Made by a program: the position numbers and the translations under genes
NCBI GenBank assembly: GCA_963669155.1
Contig: OZ022583.1
Location: 2,247,730-2,311,729 of the forward strand
Direction: 5' to 3'
Source of the DNA: Arbacia lixula
Lineage: Eukaryota; Echinodermata; Echinoidea; Arbacioida; Arbaciidae
Length of the DNA: 64,000 bases
The notes under the pieces: generated by a model
Database searches by the model: none
What the model was told of the DNA's origin: nothing
Seen by the model: only the letters and a program-made list of their open reading frames with translations
Shown here: positions 13,983 through 27,285 of the stretch, one piece after another
How the letters are laid out: each line of letters begins with the position of its first letter
How positions within the stretch are numbered: position 1 is the stretch's first letter

Positions 13983-13992
13983 CTAGTAGTAG
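13596..13992. repeat. (TAG)n trinucleotide array, about 400 bp
   Basis: TAG units have scattered CAG, TAA and other variants. It reads as polyVal on one strand and polyThr on the other; neither is a real protein. Confidence 0.95.
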
Positions 13993-16900
13993 TACATGTA
14001 TTAGTAGTCAATGTATATCTCTTGCGAATAACAACTGCTAGAATGCTCAGATGAGTTATCATCGAACTGAGTTGTACATTCCGTAGAAAGATGGCAAAAG
14101 CATGAAAATGGTAACCACAGAATGGACCCTGAACTAAGATGGCCCCTCCATCTAACCGCAAAAGAAGAAATTTCGCTTTTGAACACCTTTCCCTCATGTT
14201 TCAACAAGCTCGCGGCTTTGTGTCCATGAGGATTAATAAAGCTTGATAAAGGAAGTGCTGATTCAAGAATGTTCTCCCCCAACTCTAATCAAAATCATTT
14301 TTATTCCCAGATGGAAATTGGCTTGGACGATCGGGGAAGGTCAGAGACCAACAATTGGTCGTTTATTTGAATTTAATGGTCGTATACCTAGCGGGATGGT
14401 TTGGCTGATGACGAGAGAGATGACGTATTTATGAATCATCTGCTCCAGGAGATCAACGGTTATAAAAAAACTGAGAACATTTTTACTGACCAACACATTT
14501 ACCGAATGTTTGTAGAAAATCTACTTTATGTTCGCAATGTACTTATTTTCTTTTCTTTGCAATTGAATTGAATTTGAATCGTTCCTTGCTGATTCGTCGA
14601 AATTCTCTTTTCTTGCAAAAAAAGGTAATACACTGTACTTCATTACATAATGACATTTTAAACCTTACAATACCATGATTTAAAATGAATTACACAAATA
14701 TAAACCAAATCAAAGAATAATCTTCTCCTTTTTAATAAAGACATAATCAACCTGAAAATAAAATATAAAAGTATTTACATGATAAGATACACAGGATGAA
14801 GTTTGCAATATAAATTCTGATAAATGACCGAATTTGTCTGATATAATTCTTGTCAATTCATTTCATTGTTACAGGTTATAAGCTTAACTTATTCCTCATG
14901 AATAACAAATTTTCTTCGATATAATTGTTTCCATAGTTATGCAAGTTTTACAATACTGCACACATCTACAATATAATGATAATATAAATCAAACACCCAA
15001 AACAGACACAGCACAAGGCAACCTCATTATTCTTGCTTTTGATGATCTTCGAGCCTAGGTTTTCAGTCTCCCCTATTTTACAGCATCGTGTTGCACATCC
15101 ACGTGTGAAAATAGTGAAATATGTGCTCCTTTCTGCCGTGAACGAAATAATTGATACTAGTGACATTTCATGCACTTTTAGAATATAATCTTATGCGAAA
15201 TGTGTTAATTTATCACTTCGGATCCTCAAACATTGATACAAACGTACGACAGAAAGCTAACCTTATTTATAAATGTACGCGTGGCGGCGTAGGTAAATGT
15301 GTTACGCTGCATGGGCTATACATGGTGGAGTACTGCATTGATTTTGCCTTCGCTTCGCCGCTAGGTGCCTGTTCATAACGCAGGCCTTTTTCGTGTAGAA
15401 ATTCCTCCACACCTATCCGCCCGACAATTCTCTTTGCAACGTAATCTGTTACCAGTATTTCAATCTCATTAAATAAACGATTTATCCCCAAATGATACTC
15501 CATATTGCAAAACTGCAACTGTGCATACCCAAAGATCAATCAATAATTATTGATGAGGTTTTCATAAAATCAAACCACAGATTTGATTTTAGATACCGTG
15601 TAGAAAAGAATTGAAACGTGATTTTGCAATATTTCGCTAGACCTGCTCTATTTGTTGTCAAATAATCATTGAAACGACCACTTACCTCGCAACATTGTGA
15701 TTTTATTTGAAAGCATCAAATAATGGATATTACGTTCACAAGTTACTTTTACAAACACCGTGCCACAATAAGGAAAACGCAACGTACTACGGTTAAGATC
15801 GCTAGATTTGTAGTGGGGTAGCTCTGTCTCACTGTACACAAGCAAGAACACTTATTTTCAATGCATTATATTTATATATTTACATATCACATGCACGATT
15901 AAAAACATAAATGTGTTTGTGATAAATATAGTTTTGATATGAACATGAGGTTGCTGTTTCAACTACCACCACCACTTTAACAAGAGCATTTTTGCAATGT
16001 GCTGACGATGCGCATTAAGTGACCAAGACGCCCATCTCTCCTCATGTTTGTCTACCTTGGTACAGGCATCATAATTATTCATGGCTTATTTACTCCAAGT
16101 CCAAGTGTGATTGGCCAATCGTGAATGATGCAGTTCACGATGATAACTGGACTAACAGAAGGGAAAAAAAGAGTGAGTGAGAAAGAGATATGAGGAGAGA
16201 GAAAGAGAGAGTCAAGGGGAAGAGAAAAGGTGTGTGTGGGGTGGGGTGTCTGCGTAAGATATGAATTATACCCCGTTCTTTCTCAAAATCAATATATCTT
16301 TTCGAATCAAGGCCTTCCGCGCCGTGAGGCAGGCACCCCCAACGGTCCGTAGAGACCCATTAGGTGAGCTCAGGTCCCGGGGCAGCGTGCCCGTGCCACA
16401 CCTGTCGCCTGCCCGCTGTGATTTGTCAGCCCAGCACCTCCCATCGACAGCAGTCAACAACAGGGTCCGGCTTCAGCCAAATCTGGGATAGATCGGAATG
16501 GAAAGAAGGAAAAATGTCACAGACACCAGTCCTGGTACTAACGAAATTATATTTTCAAAACGTTAATATTCAAAGTTTACTTAGACATGTGTGTTAGAAG
16601 ACCGGTGGACTACTAACAATTTTTGAATTAATTGAATTCATTAATTGAATGCATCCATGCAAAAAGGAACGAGAGACGATGTCGGAATATAAGTGTGTTT
16701 TAAGTAATATGTCATAAGTAAATTATATTTCAGATTTGTGTAGTTATTGGTTATAAAATAGATTGGCAACGACACTGTACTAACAAAATGAAATCAGGAG
16801 GGAACAATAATTGAATAAGAAATGAATCAATTGCACGGATTAATACCATCGGTAAATTTGGAAGTAACACAGACACATGCGGATTTCAGGAGTGAAGCTG

Positions 16901-17034
16901 ATAGTATTAAGTTATTCTACATATTCGGTATTGCTCAATTTGAAATACCACTGTCTGAAGATGTCATGGTCGTGTGGTACACGCCTTAGCCCTATCCCCA
17001 CCCGTCACCATACACTCAGTGTAGTGAGAAATCT
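13993..17034. other. No gene recognised
   Basis: Mostly AT-rich. A GC-rich patch at 16310-16490 has an open frame on each strand without recognisable domains; a GA-rich stretch is at 16165-16215. Confidence 0.6.
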
Positions 17035-17173
17035 GGGGGGCATTTCATCAAAGGACTTGTCGGATATTTTATCCGACAAGTTTGCTCTCGGCCAATAAGA
17101 TGCAAGCATTTCAGTAGCTTATAACAGTTTGTCGGATAAAACGTCCGACAAGTCCTTTGATGAAATGCCCCCC
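17035..17173. mobile_element. Palindromic MITE with GGGGGGCATTTCATC ends
   Basis: A 139-bp element has terminal inverted repeats GGGGGGCATTTCATCAAAGG continuing into CTTGTCGGAT. Near each end sit further small palindromes in which TTGTCGGAT pairs with ATCCGACAA. The middle holds a CCAATAAGATG-type segment. Similar GGGGGGCATTTCAT...CCGACA elements are, from memory, widespread in echinoderm and other marine genomes. No clear target duplication is seen. Confidence 0.85.
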
Positions 17174-18120
17174 TGGTCAAGCCCCGCGCTTCTTGCAGGG
17201 AATTCCCCTCGGCGACCAGAGATGGTGCACATATGTACGTTGGCTTGCCACGTACACCAAAAGCAAGCACGGGCAAGCGCATACTTGCAACACAAAACTA
17301 AAGGCAAGATGGTATTGCATTAAAAATATAAAGGACAATGTGCAGTCGTGGTAAAATGATGGCACACACGTTTTGTTCTGTTCTGTAATCCAACACCATT
17401 CTGCTTCACAGTGAAAGCCCCATTGCCATTGAGTGTCACTTTTACACCCCAAACAGCGGCGATGTTTATTCATTGATATGATTTTTATATTCATTTGATA
17501 TAATTTTCCAGGCAGAACAACACAAAGCAGGCGAATTAAAACGTGACACACGCTTAAATCATAGCAGAAACCAAGGTCAAAGTATTGCTTGAAAATACGA
17601 AATATTTTCATCGTCGGAAAATTCAGAGTGATTTATCTTAACCGTGCCCATGGTGTCGTTGGCGTCTTACACCTCTCAAACATGTAAAAGAAAGACGACC
17701 TTATCCCCATGAATTCCACTTCCACACCCCTCAGAGCTAACATCATCATCTTCACACTCCATACCCTCCTTAAGTGGAGCTGATCTGCGTCTTATCACTC
17801 AGAAGGAGAAGGAGAAGAAGGAGGATGCCAAGACTGACAAACGTGACAAATTGGGCAAAGTCCGTCAAGTCGGTCCTCCTTTTTAGCACCTTCTGCCGCT
17901 GACAGACATCCAACGGTTTGTGACAAACAGACACCTTAGAGAGGCGAGGAGTCATGATCTATATCAGGTCTTATAGGTATCATGATGAGGGTGGACAAGG
18001 ATCATCCCAAACAGATGTATATTGCTAGTTATATCCCTCATTAATATATTCCACTTCGTTGATTGGTTGAAAGGGTGTCACATGACCACAAATAGATGAA
18101 CTATTTGAAGGAAGAGAGCT

Positions 18121-18214
18121 CAGAGGGAAGAAAAGTACTATTTCATGACGTCAGAGGGAAAAAAAGTACTATTTCGTGACGTCATGTCAAAAATAGTCTT
18201 TTTTTTCCCTCTGG
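18121..18214. repeat. 31-bp direct repeat plus inverted copy with two CRE sites
   Basis: Two tandem 31-bp units (18121-18151 and 18152-18182, starting CAGAGGGAA and ending TGACGT) are followed by a shorter inverted copy (18188-18214). The units create two perfect CRE palindromes TGACGTCA at 18146-18153 and 18177-18184. Confidence 0.75.
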
Positions 18215-18540
18215 GCTATCGATATCGGGTTATCGGTGATCGATACAATTTTCATCGATTCATCCCAGGTAAATGCGCGACACGCAAAATCTACGCGATA
18301 CATTTCTTTCCAGCTGGTTTTTGGCGTTTTAGCGGAAAATCATTAGGCGCGCTGCCGGAACTCCCGCGGTGTTGCGGCCGAGGCGCAACTTGAATTTCGG
18401 TTGGTTTACTCAAGCCGCAGGAAATAACAAAACATCTGAGTCGGGCTCCTGCGTTCGGAGCTTAGAGCATGGGCACTGTATTACAAGGTCCATCGTAAGG
18501 ATTAGATTAATGGACAAAGAATATATTAATGTAGGATATA

Positions 18541-18726
18541 AAACAAATATTTCATGATCTTTATTCGTGAACTTTGTGGAATCTATTGGTTCCCTCGGTG
18601 AAGTGGAGGGCGTGCAGTACCATTTTCCCTCGACCTGCGGTCTCGGGAAAATAGTACCGCACGCCCTCCACTTAACCTCGGTGCAAATAGATTCCACAAG
18701 ATCCCTCATGGTCATGAAATATTTGT
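18541..18726. repeat. Long foldback (first of a pair)
   Basis: Arms of about 85 bp starting AAACAAATATTTCATGA pair with TCATGAAATATTTGT at the far end. Inner arms share TGTGGAATCTATT and AAGTGGAGGGCGTGC, and the loop is about 13 nt (TCGACCTGCGGTC). It is probably a MITE or part of a compound element. Confidence 0.8.
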
Positions 18727-18746
18727 ATAATATTGTTTGTCTCGCA

Positions 18747-18877
18747 AAGATCACGACGTTCGTGCGCCGCTGCAACACTTCATCAGGTGTGATACAAAAT
18801 TGTAGTGAGTAGGGTTTAACAATTTTGTATTAGACCTGACCAAGTGTTGCAGCAGCGCACGAAACGTCGTGATCTTA
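18747..18877. repeat. Long foldback (second of a pair)
   Basis: Left arm AAGATCACGACGTTCGTGCG continues through CGCTGCAACACTT to ACAAAATTGT (18747-18803). It pairs with 18819-18877, which ends CACGAAACGTCGTGATCTTA. It starts only 20 bp after the first foldback, so the two may be halves of one element. Confidence 0.8.
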
Positions 18878-21800
18878 GATCCTTTATTGACCACACATTG
18901 CGATTATCACTAGCGATTTATCTGCAATGAGCATCATATTTAGCATTAGGAGGTATATTGTTATTTTTTTAAATACTAAAAATATTCTTCATTTTTTTCA
19001 GGATCCATTGGATAACGGCAAATAACCTTCTTGAGACAAAGTCGTTTATAATATCATATTGCGTTGTTGATGAAAAGCACCCTAGTAAGCTAGTGATACG
19101 ACGGCATCAAACTAATGATATGCACATAATACCATTACCCTACTAACTTATTGCTCAGACCTCTCTTCCTTCACGTGACACGTATAATCATATATATACC
19201 ACACTGGTGTCAATGCTGTTCGATATTTTTTGTTTATCTAAACTGAAAAAAATAGAGTCTAGTAGTCATAACACTTTCAGGTTTGTCAGTCCGTCTCAAA
19301 TGTGAAGATATCGTATAGGATTAGTCTATTGCAGTCAGACCTTTATATTGTATAGTTTAGAATTTGGATTAGAAATGCCTAACAGTCTTTAAGCAAGGCT
19401 ATTTCCGACGAGTCACCTCCACATTCCACGCAAGATGAAAAGACGCCATTTTTGTTGTTCAACGAAGACCATCATTTCACCTTTATCGTGACCCATGACT
19501 ACGAATATTGACACCACTCGTTGAATTCCAAAGCTTACATGCTTGACACCATCACCTACACTGAAGCACAGATTCACATCATTCATGTGTGATGTGTTCT
19601 TTATTTTGATTAAGATTTCACGCACTTTATGACGACACATTTTTCACGCCGCATCCGTCACCTTTTCCCGCCTGTCACTCCGGCAAGGCTGTCCTGACGG
19701 CGTGGGACATCGGCCTAGGGTGTGAAGACATTGAGGATTGATAGCGGAATAAAATCGACAATAAAAAATGACCATAAAACGCTCTTTTATCTCTTCTCAT
19801 GTTTACGCATCTTCCAAACAGACCCCGTCACGCAACACCATGTCTTTAAGACGCCTCGAAGGGGGGATCTGTGCTGTTTATGATCTCGGGAAGGCGGACG
19901 AAGACGCCGGGTTTAATAAGACAGTGGACGCACTTCTCCACGTTTTCGTAACAGCTCCACATTGCGATCCTTACACCGTGTATGTGTGACACTAATCGTC
20001 CATTTCACAGAACACGATTGAGTGCAGTGCCTAATGCCTATACTATACTAAAATAGACACCCATGCTTTATCTTCACTCCTGTAACCATGGCAACTGAAT
20101 GAAGACAATTACCGCCCATGTATATTTTCAACTAATATTCCAGGTACATGTATACGGTATTTCTATTTCTTTTTGTGTCAATTTACAGTACACTTTAACG
20201 CATAAAATTGTATTTAAATGTTCGAATGGTACAATAATATTTTAGAAACATAGTACTATTTGCTAAAAATGATGAAATTATTTTATCTTACATTGGCCCT
20301 CATTCTCTATGAGCTTATATGTAGCGGCGTGTATTAGACAAAGTGATGGTAACATCATACAATTATCAAGTTCATTTTAGTTAGGAGGATCTTGCTTTAT
20401 CACTAAAAGCATTTTTGGTGAAAATAAGATTGAAATGACAACCTATTTTAGATTTAAACAATTATTTCGAATAACCGAAACAATGGAAAATGTCTGTTTG
20501 CATGCAACGGGACGTAAAGTCACTTTAATCTGAGATTTGGGCGATGAATAGGTACGCCATACAATGTCACAATATGTTACACTTGTAAACGGATATAAAT
20601 GATGATGGCTTTCATAAAGACCTGCATAGCAACGTGAAATCACCAAATAGCTACATGGCCCGTATCACTATGTTAGGCGATGTCTTATAAAAAGCAATAC
20701 ACCTTCTTAAACTGAACTTCACTGCCACACATCTATCTTTTCACAATCTTAGAAACGGCCTAACAACCTCTCAAGTGTTCGCTTTGATCTGCTGCAAAAG
20801 TAATAGGCTGGTGTTGACACGGGCTCTCCATTCGCTTTCAACGAGGCGATTTGTCAGGGCGGTTTTGATTTGAAAGCTCCACTTTCTCCTCGGTCGACAA
20901 TCGTTTGATACCTTCACTCTCTATCCCCCACTCTGATTATCCTGATTATCTTTTGAATGCTTATTACCAGACAGAAAAATACAATTATTGATGATAATCT
21001 TAATACGAGCCACTTTGATCTATTGTAGATAAAATGGGGTAGCTATACTCTAGCGATGTTATGTACTTATCAAGGCGGTGCAGAGTCGTGATCTTGGCTG
21101 CAGTCAGTCGGGACCTTAGCGGTAATTTTTAATAAAGATTTGTTGAAAAGAATTTCCGTTATCAGATTAGATTCTTTGCAGCAAGTCGTGGTAACAAAAA
21201 GGGGGTAACTTTGTATCCAAATGTTCACGGTATTATATGCGTAATATAAGTGGGGAACCATTTTTTTCCAATCGATATTTAGTACACATATTCGAGATTC
21301 GTAATCTATCACCTAGCTTTTAAAACAATGTAGCATAGGTATATTAGTTCACGTAAGAAACAGTGTAGTACTGATTGATGTTTGCGATGTTTGCGATTTG
21401 TTAGACACAAACATCCATGGGGACTTTAAAACAAAGTTTGATGGTTAATGGTGATCTATATGAAGCTAAGAAGGGTATTATTGTATACAAATATATCGTA
21501 TTGGGAGAAAATATTAGAACAGAAAGAAGAAAAGAGAAGAACTAATTTGACGTATTTCATCGTTATCGATATGATGTGTGATTGAGAATGTGTGTGCACC
21601 GTCTAAGGCGTACCAAAGCTTCGATGGGAAATATCTAGAAGTATAAGTAGTCGTTTAAAATGTGAGTGGTTGTAATAGTTGTTGTTGTTGTTTTTGTTGT
21701 TTTTACTATCTTTGCAGCAATTACGGTTACAGCCATCTTCTCAGATAGCGTACTGCATGTATTATCATGTTACGTTTATTTTTGTTCTTGTTGTGGGTAA

Positions 21801-23614
21801 AAGCCTCACGATTAGGGGTGGAATGGTAAGTGGAGAGAGATAGGGTCATCCTTCAGTCCCGCCTGTTTGATATATCATACATGTAGAAGGAGGATGGTTG
21901 GGCGGTCCTAAGGAGCAATACACACATTATATAGAGACGACCGACAAAAGGGAGCTCTTCCTATTTCTTGGAGGACTTTCAAAAGCTCGACCACTGGTTA
22001 GGATGTTACAATCACGTGATCATGGTGGTTGGGGTGAACGTCGACGCAGCCGGAAGTGAAGGCCAGATAATCCCCAGGATAAGATAATCAAGCTGTCAGC
22101 TTCTCCCGTACTTGACCCCTCAAAGTTATCTCAGACGAGGTGAGAGAGAGAGAGAGTAACCTTCGAGCATTTAAAACATACATGAGGCCAAAAAGCCAGC
22201 CCGGAGAACAAGGCCTGCATAATTTTAAGTGACAGAGCAGTAAAGATAGTGATGAGCTTGTATGAGCGCGTAAACGAATCTGTGGTTTTAAAATATTTAT
22301 GAGAGAAGATGTTAGTCTTGGAAGATGGGTGGTCTGAAGAAGATGGATGCCATTGACACACCGTGTGATGATGACATTGTGTCAAGGTTAATAACAAACT
22401 ATTGTCTCTGCACCTTTGAGGAGGTACTGAAACAACACAATATAGCAACCTTGATAGAAATAAAGAAGCCAAGCAACAACCGCAAACATTTTATATAACG
22501 TTTTCGAAAAAAGAAAAAGGTTGACAACTCAAAGAATAAAACACCACCCAGTACTGTTGATTCTCATTAAAGATTCTTCTTTAAGATTCTGATCAAAGAA
22601 CACATCATCATCATCATCATCATCATCTGTTAAAGCATATATATTGATGGCAGATTCTGCTCACAGAGAAGCCGTTCTTCAAATCGAGTATATTTCGTAT
22701 AGACATTACAATTCATGCGTCGAATATAACAACGAACTTATACTTGTCATTTACGACTACGAACAACAGTTACGGCGTTGATAATGGTTGCACTAGAGGT
22801 TGGCATCATTCGCAACATGAGCAATCCTATCGGACCGTGCCGATGATTTTAACAGAGGAGAAATCGTTCCACGATGTCCATTTACACCAAAGCAGTGTAA
22901 ATATGTGTAGTGAGCGTACTTCGCTCAAGGAATGACTGCCAATTCTCGTAATTTTGAAAGCAAAATACCCCTTAGGTATGTGTATACAAGAGAGCAAACG
23001 AACAGATCAGGCCTAATGTGAAGTACTCTCTTTCCGACTAGCCGTATGAATTAATCGGGGCCCTGTTCCCGGCGACCAGGGGGTGTAGTGCGCCAGTGGT
23101 AAATGGCAGGAACAGCAGATCAAATAATGCCTACGGTGGATTAAACGGGCACCAGCGACGGAGCGAAAACATTTAAGGAAATTACGAGTAAATAGAGATG
23201 CCGTCTTTGTGCGGTTTATTCGAGGAGTGGCTTGCTTTCCTTTGCTTTGCTTTGCTGCACTTGTTGAGATGTCCGTGTGGTCCAATAGATTTGAGCAAGA
23301 GAAAAATGAGGACAAAATCCGAGACAGGGAGAGGAAGAAGGGAAAGGTTTGAGACCTCAACTGCAAAAGCATACTGTTATTGGTGTTTGCAGTGTATTTT
23401 TAATGGAAAGGCGGTACATCAAATAAGGAAGAAAGGGAGAAGGAAATCAAAGATTACAAACTAGAACAGCTTTTTCCATGTTCTCGTCCTTATTTAAATG
23501 AGACGTAACACAATTGACTAATTACTCATATAATGTACATCATCAGTTAGCTTTCTTCACGACAATTCCGTTTCAGAGTCGGTGTATACTGTTAACAGAC
23601 GATGGTGTTATATC
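18878..23614. other. No gene recognised
   Basis: Long unique AT-rich stretch. An open frame at 19768-19989 (+) and a 75-codon frame at 19413-19640 (-) look mixed in composition but match no known family. (CAT)n lies near 22605-22627. Confidence 0.6.
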
Positions 23615-23715
23615 AAGATGATGGACGGTCCCTTGTTTGGTTTGATCCTGCAACCTTCAGGTCCTCACTCACAGCTCACAACCACTGAACCACGATAATG
23701 CTGTACCCACAAATG
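23615..23715 (-). mobile_element. tRNA-derived SINE head (minus strand)
   Basis: Read on the minus strand, this shows an A box TGGTTCAGTGG and, about 45 nt later, a B box GGATCAAACC, followed by ACAAGGGACCGTCCATCATC. The spacing suits a tRNA-derived SINE. Without a foldable anticodon arm it is not called a functional tRNA. Confidence 0.5.
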
Positions 23716-24549
23716 CACTCCGGCAGACCCCGCTCACAAGATCGGGTGAATGGGAAAGGGGACATGCATGTGAGGATTGTGGTTGTAATTGTTTGTTTGA
23801 ATGTGTGTGTGTGTGTGAGTAGAGTGTGTGTTTGTGTGTGTCTACACACTGATACATGTATGTGTCATGTGTGGGATAGCCTGCGTTACCACTGGGGCTG
23901 GGACGCCGTTTCCATTGGAAATGTGTAGCCGTAGCAACCACAACACTCACGAACACTATACCGATTACCATCTCTTCGTAGCACGTTTTCGGTGCTAAAA
24001 GAATCAAATTATTTCATCTCGAGGAAGCACAAACTTTCATTGGCTATTGTGAAGTAATTGAAGATCTGAATTCTCAAAAGGCACTAAATCAACTTGCTAT
24101 GGAAAATGACTGATCTGGCCTAGCCTACCTGTAATCTTGTCGAGTAAGAAACTATCAAACGGTATCAGCAGGAGACTATACACATTCTGGATTCCGATTT
24201 GAATGTGAATAAAAGGACAAGCCTTTACCAGAAAAATTCTAAATATATTAATTATTTATGTTATTACATTAATAATTATTGGTTAGAACTTTCTAAGAAA
24301 AAGAAAAAAAAAACTGATCCTCACCCTTGAACCCTATATTTCTGTCTCAAATGCCTTGTTTTCTCCCTTTACTGTTCTCATAATTTTCTTCCCGCCATCC
24401 AGGAGTTCTCCAAAAATATATTATCAAAATCCATATCTCAAAAGGATATTTTTATCGTAAAAAGGATAAGGGAGGGCTCAATAATGGAGCTTTTTCCGTA
24501 CCGAGATTTATATCACCTGATGTGAACTGGCGTCGTAATTTTTACTTGT

Positions 24550-25170
24550 TTGTCAACTCGCCTTTTACCTATATCTCGTGAATCATGCTGGGACTCTCGG
24601 AGTGCGAGAGACACAGCGAGACGTCGGACACGCCTCGGCATTGCTCGTAAACTCTCGTCAACTCACTCGTCACCCTGTCGGGCGCCAATCGGTCATTTTC
24701 GGTTGATTTGCATCTACGCTGTCTGTGATCGACAATCTTCGTTGAGCACTCGATAAATGTTCAAAACGATACATAGGTCTCATCTGATAATCTCTTAAGT
24801 CGCCGCATGATCTGACCATAACGAGATCTTCAGTCGTTTCATAATCTGACAATAACGAGATCGTCCGAGTGCAAAACATCTGCACCATTCAATTACCATT
24901 CGTCAACCGGTCGGGCAAGAAACAATGGTTCCGCCTACTACTCGGTTCACAATTGGGTTAATACTGGGCATTTCAAGCACTTTACATTTTGTTCGCAAAT
25001 CGGCCATTCGTGCTGAATAATCGCCATCTTCATGATAAATCGTCGTCTAGTGACTAGTCGGACTATATCGGCCATCTTCGGCAACCACTCGTCACCGAAT
25101 CGGTTGCACGTCGGTTCACGATGAAATTTCGTAATCATCTTAATAATGCCCCGTGCACTTATTTCCAATG
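24550..25170. repeat. TCG-rich degenerate repeat region
   Basis: Recurrent short blocks such as ACTCGTCA(A/C)C, ATCGGYCATYTTCGG and a duplicated ATAACGAGATC phrase are spread over about 600 bp. The periodicity is weak; it may be a decayed satellite. Confidence 0.35.
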
Positions 25171-27054
25171 ACTCTTGGCATTCTTCATGTACGATATCAG
25201 ATAACGGTTTTCGTTCACAATTTATTTTCAGTTGAAATTGTATCTTTCAAATATATATTTCGAAAGGCGCTTTAAAGATTACATTCATTTGTTGACCAAA
25301 TTTATCTTTGAAGATTTTTTCATGACAGTTTTTCAATGTTTCAAAACCATTTAATATCTCATAGAAATATGAGCAAGCAAAAGTTAGTATAAAGGTAATG
25401 TGTGGTATTGGCAATAATTATGAAACCTTTAAAAATAGCTGATCATTACTGAACGTGCCACCAGGGGTCTGGATCTGGTTTGAGCTCAACGAAGACACAT
25501 CAGAGCGACTCTCTAATCATGACCTGTGCTACCCACTACCTTTATTAGTTTAGCTTCTCCTAAAACACTTCGTGATCTTTCCTGGTGCTTTCTAATTTTA
25601 ATTAAAGTCCAATAACGATAATCGATGTTGGCGCGACTTTATCACCTCTATCGCCTCCATCAAGTAATGTGCGAAAAATAGATTCGGAGTTGAGCAGAGT
25701 ACCACCTCACTTTTCACTACGCACTTACAAGGCAAGTGACCATATTAAGACTTAACACTTTGCGTGCAAGAGAATCCACATCGAATGCTGCTCTACTTAA
25801 TATAATCTATAAACTAATAAGTGAATAACCTAAACCAGCGGTACATAGACTGTTGATAAGATTCATCTTCCTTAGATCACCCTCTCTCTATATTATCCAC
25901 TACATACTTTATTAGACTCGGTTATTAGTGATAAAACATTTCCCCTGTAAATCGGACATGTACAGCGCCGAATTTGAACTATTTTACGACGCAGCAAGTC
26001 ATTTTGAGCCGAAATATTACCGTGATGCACGAACGGAACAGCAACAGAAGTCTTCAGTGAGTAGCATGGCAGAGGACATCATGGAGACGCGACGGTCACT
26101 GCTTGGATGACGACTGCAACCGTCTGCGCCTTTTAAGCTGGTCAGACAGAATATGCTTGCGTCACGTACGTCAGTGCGTCAAGTTAGTGCGCCGATTCAG
26201 AACATTCACTTTCGTCAATCAAGTAAATGCATTAATCCCTGTGTAAAATGAATGTAATTTACTCGTGTTGCCTCTATACAGCATCCAATATGGTTCGATC
26301 CAGGCCCCCAGCCCGTTTAACTGGCAAAGGTCTGAGGACTTCAGAGACTCCCCTGGACCTGAATTGTTTTTCACCTTCAGTTCTATTGCTCACCCCCCCC
26401 CCCCCCCCACCCCACCCCCTTTCCTCAGATATCTCTCCGACCCCAAGGGGACATCTTGGGTCGGAACACTTCACAAACATGTCATGTGGAAAATTGCTTG
26501 TCGAGGGCTGTTATTCAACTTACACGTCAGCAGCGATTCGGGTATTGTTGTATCACAGGGGAGATAACCAACCACTAGAGTAGTGTTAAAGGGACGATTG
26601 AGGGACCAAAGTATATAAATAGATTTCACTGATTGCTGTCTGATTTGTAGATAAAGGTACATAATGCACACACGCACTCACGAATACAGACAGACAGACA
26701 GAAAGACAGACAGACAGACAGACAGACAAACTCACAACTGTCTAAGGGGCACACAATGACACAGGAAGATGGGGGACAACAGCAATTGTAGTAAAAATAT
26801 AGAGTAAAAAAATGGTCCAAACGAGCGATATTCCTTCGCAAATTTCTTCACATGGCTTCTTGCCGACCAGTAACGCAGGTCAAGGATCTACTAAGATCTC
26901 TTGATTCAATCGAGTACATGTACTCCATTTACCTCAAAAGGTCAATAATTGTTTCCAAAGTTAAAACCGCAACGATCTGTGCAAGATTGTCCAAATCCTT
27001 TAAAGTTGAAAGATTTAGAATAAGTGAGAGTTATATTGTGTTAAAAAATCCGCG
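25171..27054. other. No gene recognised
   Basis: Unique sequence with a C-run at 26394-26409 and the (CAGA)n repeat. A 60-codon frame at 25928-26110 (+) lies in a CpG-richer patch and is unassigned. Confidence 0.6.
26689..26730. repeat. (CAGA)n tetranucleotide repeat
   Basis: About ten CAGA units carry one CAGAAAGA interruption. Confidence 0.85.
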
Positions 27055-27285
27055 TGGGCGTGTAGTGATTAAAACACAAATCCTCAAAGTGTTCGGCCCG
27101 AACAGTTTGAGGATTTGTGAATTAATAACTTATTTCTCCAAATGTGGATAATTTGAGGGCAAATTACTTTCAACAAGTTTCTTAAATGGACAATACATGA
27201 ATTTAAGATAATTGTCAAGAAGATTGCTCATAATAATCTTTTTGAAGTTTTTTTTTGTCTTCTCAGTACAGTATACTCCTTTTAA
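27055..27285. mobile_element. Half copy of the TTAA palindromic MITE
   Basis: The central palindrome (CAAATCCTCAAAGTGTTCGG and its mirror) and the whole right arm match the complete copy at 63.5 kb, ending CAGTATACTCCT followed by TTAA at 27282-27285. The left arm is missing or replaced beyond about 27055. Confidence 0.85.

Noticed and set aside
13661-14197. 178-codon Thr-rich frame and its polyVal counterpart
   Set aside because: Produced by the TAG repeat; both strands are open for the same reason.
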